Shown in pieces: positions 61,043-64,000 of a stretch of 64,000 bases of DNA (position 1 is the first letter of the stretch; each line of letters begins with the position of its first letter). Origin of the DNA: Methylotenera_A sp031422335 (GTDB lineage: Bacteria; Pseudomonadota; Gammaproteobacteria; Burkholderiales; Methylophilaceae); contig JANOQW010000013.1 in assembly GCA_031422335.1 (NCBI GenBank), positions 1 to 64,000 of the forward strand, read 5' to 3'. The position numbers and the translations under genes were made by a program. A model generated the notes under the pieces. That model worked only from the letters and a program-made list of their open reading frames with translations. It was not told the origin of the DNA and did not search any database.

Positions 61043-62545
61043 ATGACTAATCCTATCCGTCTTGCCAAAGCAGAAAATTTTCTCCACATTTTACCCAAAA
61101 TGGCCAATCGACATGGCTTAATTGCGGGCGCTACAGGTACGGGTAAAACAGTTACACTGCAAAGCTTGGCAGAAGGTTTTTCTGCGCTTGGCGTGCCAGT
61201 TTTTATGGCAGATGTGAAGGGTGATTTATCGGGTATGAGCCAAGCTGGTGGGGGCAATCCGAAGGTTGATGCGCGCATTGCACAGCTAGGTATTGCCGAC
61301 TTTAAGCCACAAGCTAGCCCAGTGACTTTGTGGGATGTATTTGGCATAAAAGGCCATCCCGTAAGAACGACCGCCGCCGACATGGGGCCGCTATTGCTGG
61401 CGCGCATGCTCAATTTAAACGATGTACAAGGCGGCGTTTTAAACTCTATATTTAAGATTGCCGATGACAATGGCTGGCTGCTGCTGGATTTAAAAGATTT
61501 GCGCGCCATGAGCCAGCATGCTGCAGAAAACTCAGCCAAATATCAAACAGAATATGGCAATATCTCGGCCGCCAGCGTGGGTGCGCTGCAGCGGGCATTG
61601 TTGCAGGTAGAAACCGAAGGTGGCGACCTGTTATTTGGTGAGCCTGCGTTAAATTTGGATGACTTGCTGCAAACCGATGCGCAAGGCCGTGGTGTGATTA
61701 ATATATTGGCTTCGGATAAGCTGTTTAACTCGCCCCGCGTCTATGCCACGCTATTGCTGTGGCTGCTTTCTGAGTTATTTGAAAAACTACCAGAAGTAGG
61801 CGATTTAGAAAAACCTAAGCTAGTATTTTTCTTTGATGAAGCACATTTGCTATTCACCGATGCGCCGCAAGCGTTATTGCAAAAAATTGAGCAAGTGGTG
61901 CGACTGATTCGCTCTAAAGGCGTCGGCGTATATTTTGTTAGCCAAAACCCGCTCGATATTCCTGATATTGTACTGGGCCAGCTGGGTAATCGCGTGCAGC
62001 ATGCCTTGCGCGCTTTTACACCGCGTGACCAAAAAGCGGTGAAATCAGCCGCCGAAACCTTTAGAAGCAACCCAAAAGTGGATGTAGCAACCGCGATTAC
62101 TGAGCTGGGTGTGGGTGAGGCGCTGGTATCATTTTTGGATGAGAAGGGCGTGCCTACTCCAGTGGAACGCGCCTTTATTATTCCGCCGCAAAGCCGCATT
62201 GGCCCTGCTACCGATGCGGAGCGAGCTGCAACCATGAATAATTCGTTAGTGCGCGGCGTGTACGAAAAGCATGTGGATAGAGAATCAGCCTACGAGATTT
62301 TGAAAAAGCGCGCCACAGAGCAAGCGGCAGAACAGGCGCCAGCAGAAGAAGAAGCCGCAAATGAAGATAGGGGTTTTGATTGGGGTGGCATGTTTGGCGG
62401 TGGTAATAAGACGGCTAAAAAGCCAACCAGTCGCTCTGACACTATTTTAGAAAGCGCTGCAAAATCTACCGTGCGTGCCATAGGCTCGCAGCTTGGCCGC
62501 CAAATCATTCGCGGTGTATTAGGCAGCATTTTTAAGGGCAGATAA
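61043..62545 (+). CDS. HerA-like ATPase, DUF853 family
   Basis: About 500 residues. Walker A GATGTGKTVTLQ near the N-terminus and Walker B LVFFFDEAHLLF in the centre, with the DUF853 blocks FMADVKGDLSGMSQAG, VYFVSQNPLDIPD and LGNRVQHALRAFTPRDQ. A Glu/Ala-rich linker and a Gly-rich segment (FDWGGMFGGGN) lead to a basic end (IRGVLGSIFKGR). Hexameric translocase-type ATPase; the cellular role is not established. GTG at 61028 is an alternative start and neither has a clear ribosome site. fhs follows after 6 bases. Confidence 0.85.
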   Translation: MTNPIRLAKAENFLHILPKMANRHGLIAGATGTGKTVTLQSLAEGFSALGVPVFMADVKGDLSGMSQAGGGNPKVDARIAQLGIADFKPQASPVTLWDVFGIKGHPVRTTAADMGPLLLARMLNLNDVQGGVLNSIFKIADDNGWLLLDLKDLRAMSQHAAENSAKYQTEYGNISAASVGALQRALLQVETEGGDLLFGEPALNLDDLLQTDAQGRGVINILASDKLFNSPRVYATLLLWLLSELFEKLPEVGDLEKPKLVFFFDEAHLLFTDAPQALLQKIEQVVRLIRSKGVGVYFVSQNPLDIPDIVLGQLGNRVQHALRAFTPRDQKAVKSAAETFRSNPKVDVATAITELGVGEALVSFLDEKGVPTPVERAFIIPPQSRIGPATDAERAATMNNSLVRGVYEKHVDRESAYEILKKRATEQAAEQAPAEEEAANEDRGFDWGGMFGGGNKTAKKPTSRSDTILESAAKSTVRAIGSQLGRQIIRGVLGSIFKGR

Positions 62546-62551
62546 ATATTT

Positions 62552-64000
62552 ATGCAATCCGATATCGAAATTGCCCAAGCCGCTAAGCTAAAACCGATTT
62601 CTGATATTGCTACCAAGCTAAATATAGCGCCAACGGATTTAATCCCTTATGGCCATCACATTGCCAAGCTAAGCCCAGCTTGCTTGGCTAAGCTGCAAAA
62701 TGATTCTCATAATAAGGCTAAAGCCAAGCTCATTTTAGTCACTGCCATTAGCCCCACGCCAGCCGGTGAGGGAAAAACCACAACAACAATAGGCTTGGCA
62801 GATGCGCTTAATCACATTGGTAAAAGCGCCATTGTGTGCATTCGTGAACCATCACTTGGCCCTGTTTTCGGCATGAAAGGTGGTGCCACCGGTGGCGGAA
62901 TGTCTCAAGTGGTGCCAATGGAAAACATAAATTTGCATTTTACTGGCGATTTTCATGCCATTACGGCCGCCAATAACTTACTGGCTGCTTTAATTGACAA
63001 TCATATTCATCACGGTAACGCCTTGCAAATTGACGTACATCGCATTTCATGGAAACCCTGTTTAGACATGAACGACCGCGCGCTGCGCCATGTGACACTA
63101 CATCAGCAATATGGTGATAAAAGCTCTGGTTTTGACATCACGGTGGCCTCTGAGGTGATGGCGATTTTTTGCTTGGCAGAGAATTTAGCAGATTTAAAAG
63201 CGCGCTTGGGTGAGATTCAAGTGGCTACCAATTCCCTCGGCGAGCCAATACTGGCTAGGCACTTGCAGGCTGAAGGTGCGATGACGGCGCTGTTAAAAGA
63301 TGCATTTCAACCCAATTTGGTACAAACACTAGAACACACACCAGCCATTGTACATGGCGGCCCGTTTGCCAATATCGCGCATGGTTGTAATTCGGTTATC
63401 GCCACTAAAACGGCGCTAAAACTGGCTGATTATGTGGTGACCGAGGCGGGTTTTGGCGCCGATTTAGGCGCCGAAAAGTTTTTTGATATTAAATGCCGCA
63501 AGGCGAATTTGCAGCCCGATGTAGTGGTAATTGTGGCAACGGTGCGCGCGCTAAAATATCACGGTGGCGCAGATTTAAAAGATTTAAACACAGAAAATGT
63601 AGGTATTTTATTAAATGGAATCAATAATTTAAAACAACATATTAATAATTTACATGACCAATTTGGTATGCAAGTGATTGTTGCGATTAATCACTTTTAT
63701 AATGACACGCAAGCCGAAATAGATGCTCTGCAAGCCAATATTGGTGCGGCTGCTGGCGATGCTCAAAAAGTTAAAGTAATTGTATGCAAACACTGGGCAG
63801 ATGGTGGTGCTGGCGCAGTTGATTTGGCACATGAAGTAGTGCGCGTGCTGGCAGAACAGAATGAATCTAAGTTTAAATTGCTATACCCCGATAGCATGCC
63901 CTTGCTGCAAAAAATTGAGATGATTGCACAAAAAATTTACGGTGCGGCTAAGGTCGAGCTGAGTGAGCAAGCGGCAGCCAAGCTTAAGATGTTGCAAAAA
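62552..64000 (+). CDS. fhs: formate--tetrahydrofolate ligase (partial, runs off window)
   Basis: 483 codons are visible from ATG 62552 and the frame is open at the right edge; the family is about 555 residues, so roughly the last 70 are missing. ATP-dependent activation of formate to 10-formyl-tetrahydrofolate. P-loop TPAGEGKTTTTIGLADAL (about 70-87), then EPSLGPVFGMKGGATGGG, QVVPMENINLHFTGD, HGGPFANIAHGCNS and TEAGFGADLGAEKFFDIKC are all intact. In methylotrophs it links formate to C1-folate pools. It starts 6 bases after the HerA-like gene. Confidence 0.95.
   Translation, partial: MQSDIEIAQAAKLKPISDIATKLNIAPTDLIPYGHHIAKLSPACLAKLQNDSHNKAKAKLILVTAISPTPAGEGKTTTTIGLADALNHIGKSAIVCIREPSLGPVFGMKGGATGGGMSQVVPMENINLHFTGDFHAITAANNLLAALIDNHIHHGNALQIDVHRISWKPCLDMNDRALRHVTLHQQYGDKSSGFDITVASEVMAIFCLAENLADLKARLGEIQVATNSLGEPILARHLQAEGAMTALLKDAFQPNLVQTLEHTPAIVHGGPFANIAHGCNSVIATKTALKLADYVVTEAGFGADLGAEKFFDIKCRKANLQPDVVVIVATVRALKYHGGADLKDLNTENVGILLNGINNLKQHINNLHDQFGMQVIVAINHFYNDTQAEIDALQANIGAAAGDAQKVKVIVCKHWADGGAGAVDLAHEVVRVLAEQNESKFKLLYPDSMPLLQKIEMIAQKIYGAAKVELSEQAAAKLKMLQK

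Noticed and set aside
1..64000. CRISPR array, tRNA, rRNA, prophage or complete insertion sequence
   Set aside because: No regularly spaced direct repeats, no tRNA-like T-loop with acceptor stem, and no transposase gene apart from the integron integrase were found by reading.

Overview
The window looks like chromosome of a methylotrophic betaproteobacterium, most likely Methylophilaceae (Methylotenera or Methylophilus type). This is inferred from a complete pqqABCDE cluster for the methanol dehydrogenase cofactor, a sensor kinase with a LapD/MoxY-like N-terminus, and the betaproteobacterial gene order leuCDB-asd-fimV-truA-trpFBA-accD-folC-dedD-cvpA-purF-metZ followed by gyrA-serC-serA-pheA-hisC. 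By eye the base composition is moderately AT-rich and even throughout. I saw no rRNA, tRNA, CRISPR array or prophage block.

Layout. 1-3.3 kb: a 77-bp inverted-repeat element, an integron-type integrase gene (intI) and a kinase/regulator pair. 3.3-6.2 kb: a convergent repeat-rich gap, a lipoprotein, a DMT transporter and a 34-residue membrane micropeptide gene paired with a PuuD-like membrane protein. 6.2-15 kb: argD, argF, argG, then citramalate synthase with leuC, leuD and leuB. 15-31 kb: the long forward cluster from ppnP and yajQ through asd, fimV, truA, trpFBA, accD, folC, cvpA and purF to metZ, plus a MAPEG protein. A putative SAM-II riboswitch and a terminator precede metZ. 31-42.5 kb: a VirK/YbjX-family gene on the other strand, then gyrA, serC, serA, pheA, a GGDEF gene, hisC and a DAHP synthase gene. 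42.5-45.1 kb: a reverse-strand membrane-PAS-GGDEF-EAL gene cut in two by a repeat insertion whose core is identical to positions 1-77. 45.3-49 kb: pqqA, an internal terminator, then pqqBCDE. 49-52 kb: an MFS exporter, a small metallopeptidase, a DUF4126 protein and ferredoxin. 52-59.6 kb: a reverse-strand sulfate assimilation operon (cysI, DUF934, cysH, cysD, cysN) with a TSUP transporter and divergent cysB. 59.6-64 kb: two exported proteins, a HerA-like ATPase and the start of fhs, which runs off the window.

How the genes fit together. Most encode amino-acid, nucleotide and cofactor synthesis. ArgD, ArgF and ArgG make arginine. CimA with LeuCDB gives a pyruvate route to 2-oxobutyrate for isoleucine as well as the leucine steps. 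Asd and MetZ belong to the aspartate/methionine branch. AroG, PheA, HisC and TrpFBA cover aromatic amino acids and histidine. The Cys operon supplies sulfide, which MetZ can use.

The most notable non-coding observations are the SAM-II-like leader of metZ, a family of six dispersed hairpins lying only between genes and all on the plus strand with compensating arm changes, and the exact 77-bp repeat shared by the intI flank and the broken c-di-GMP gene.
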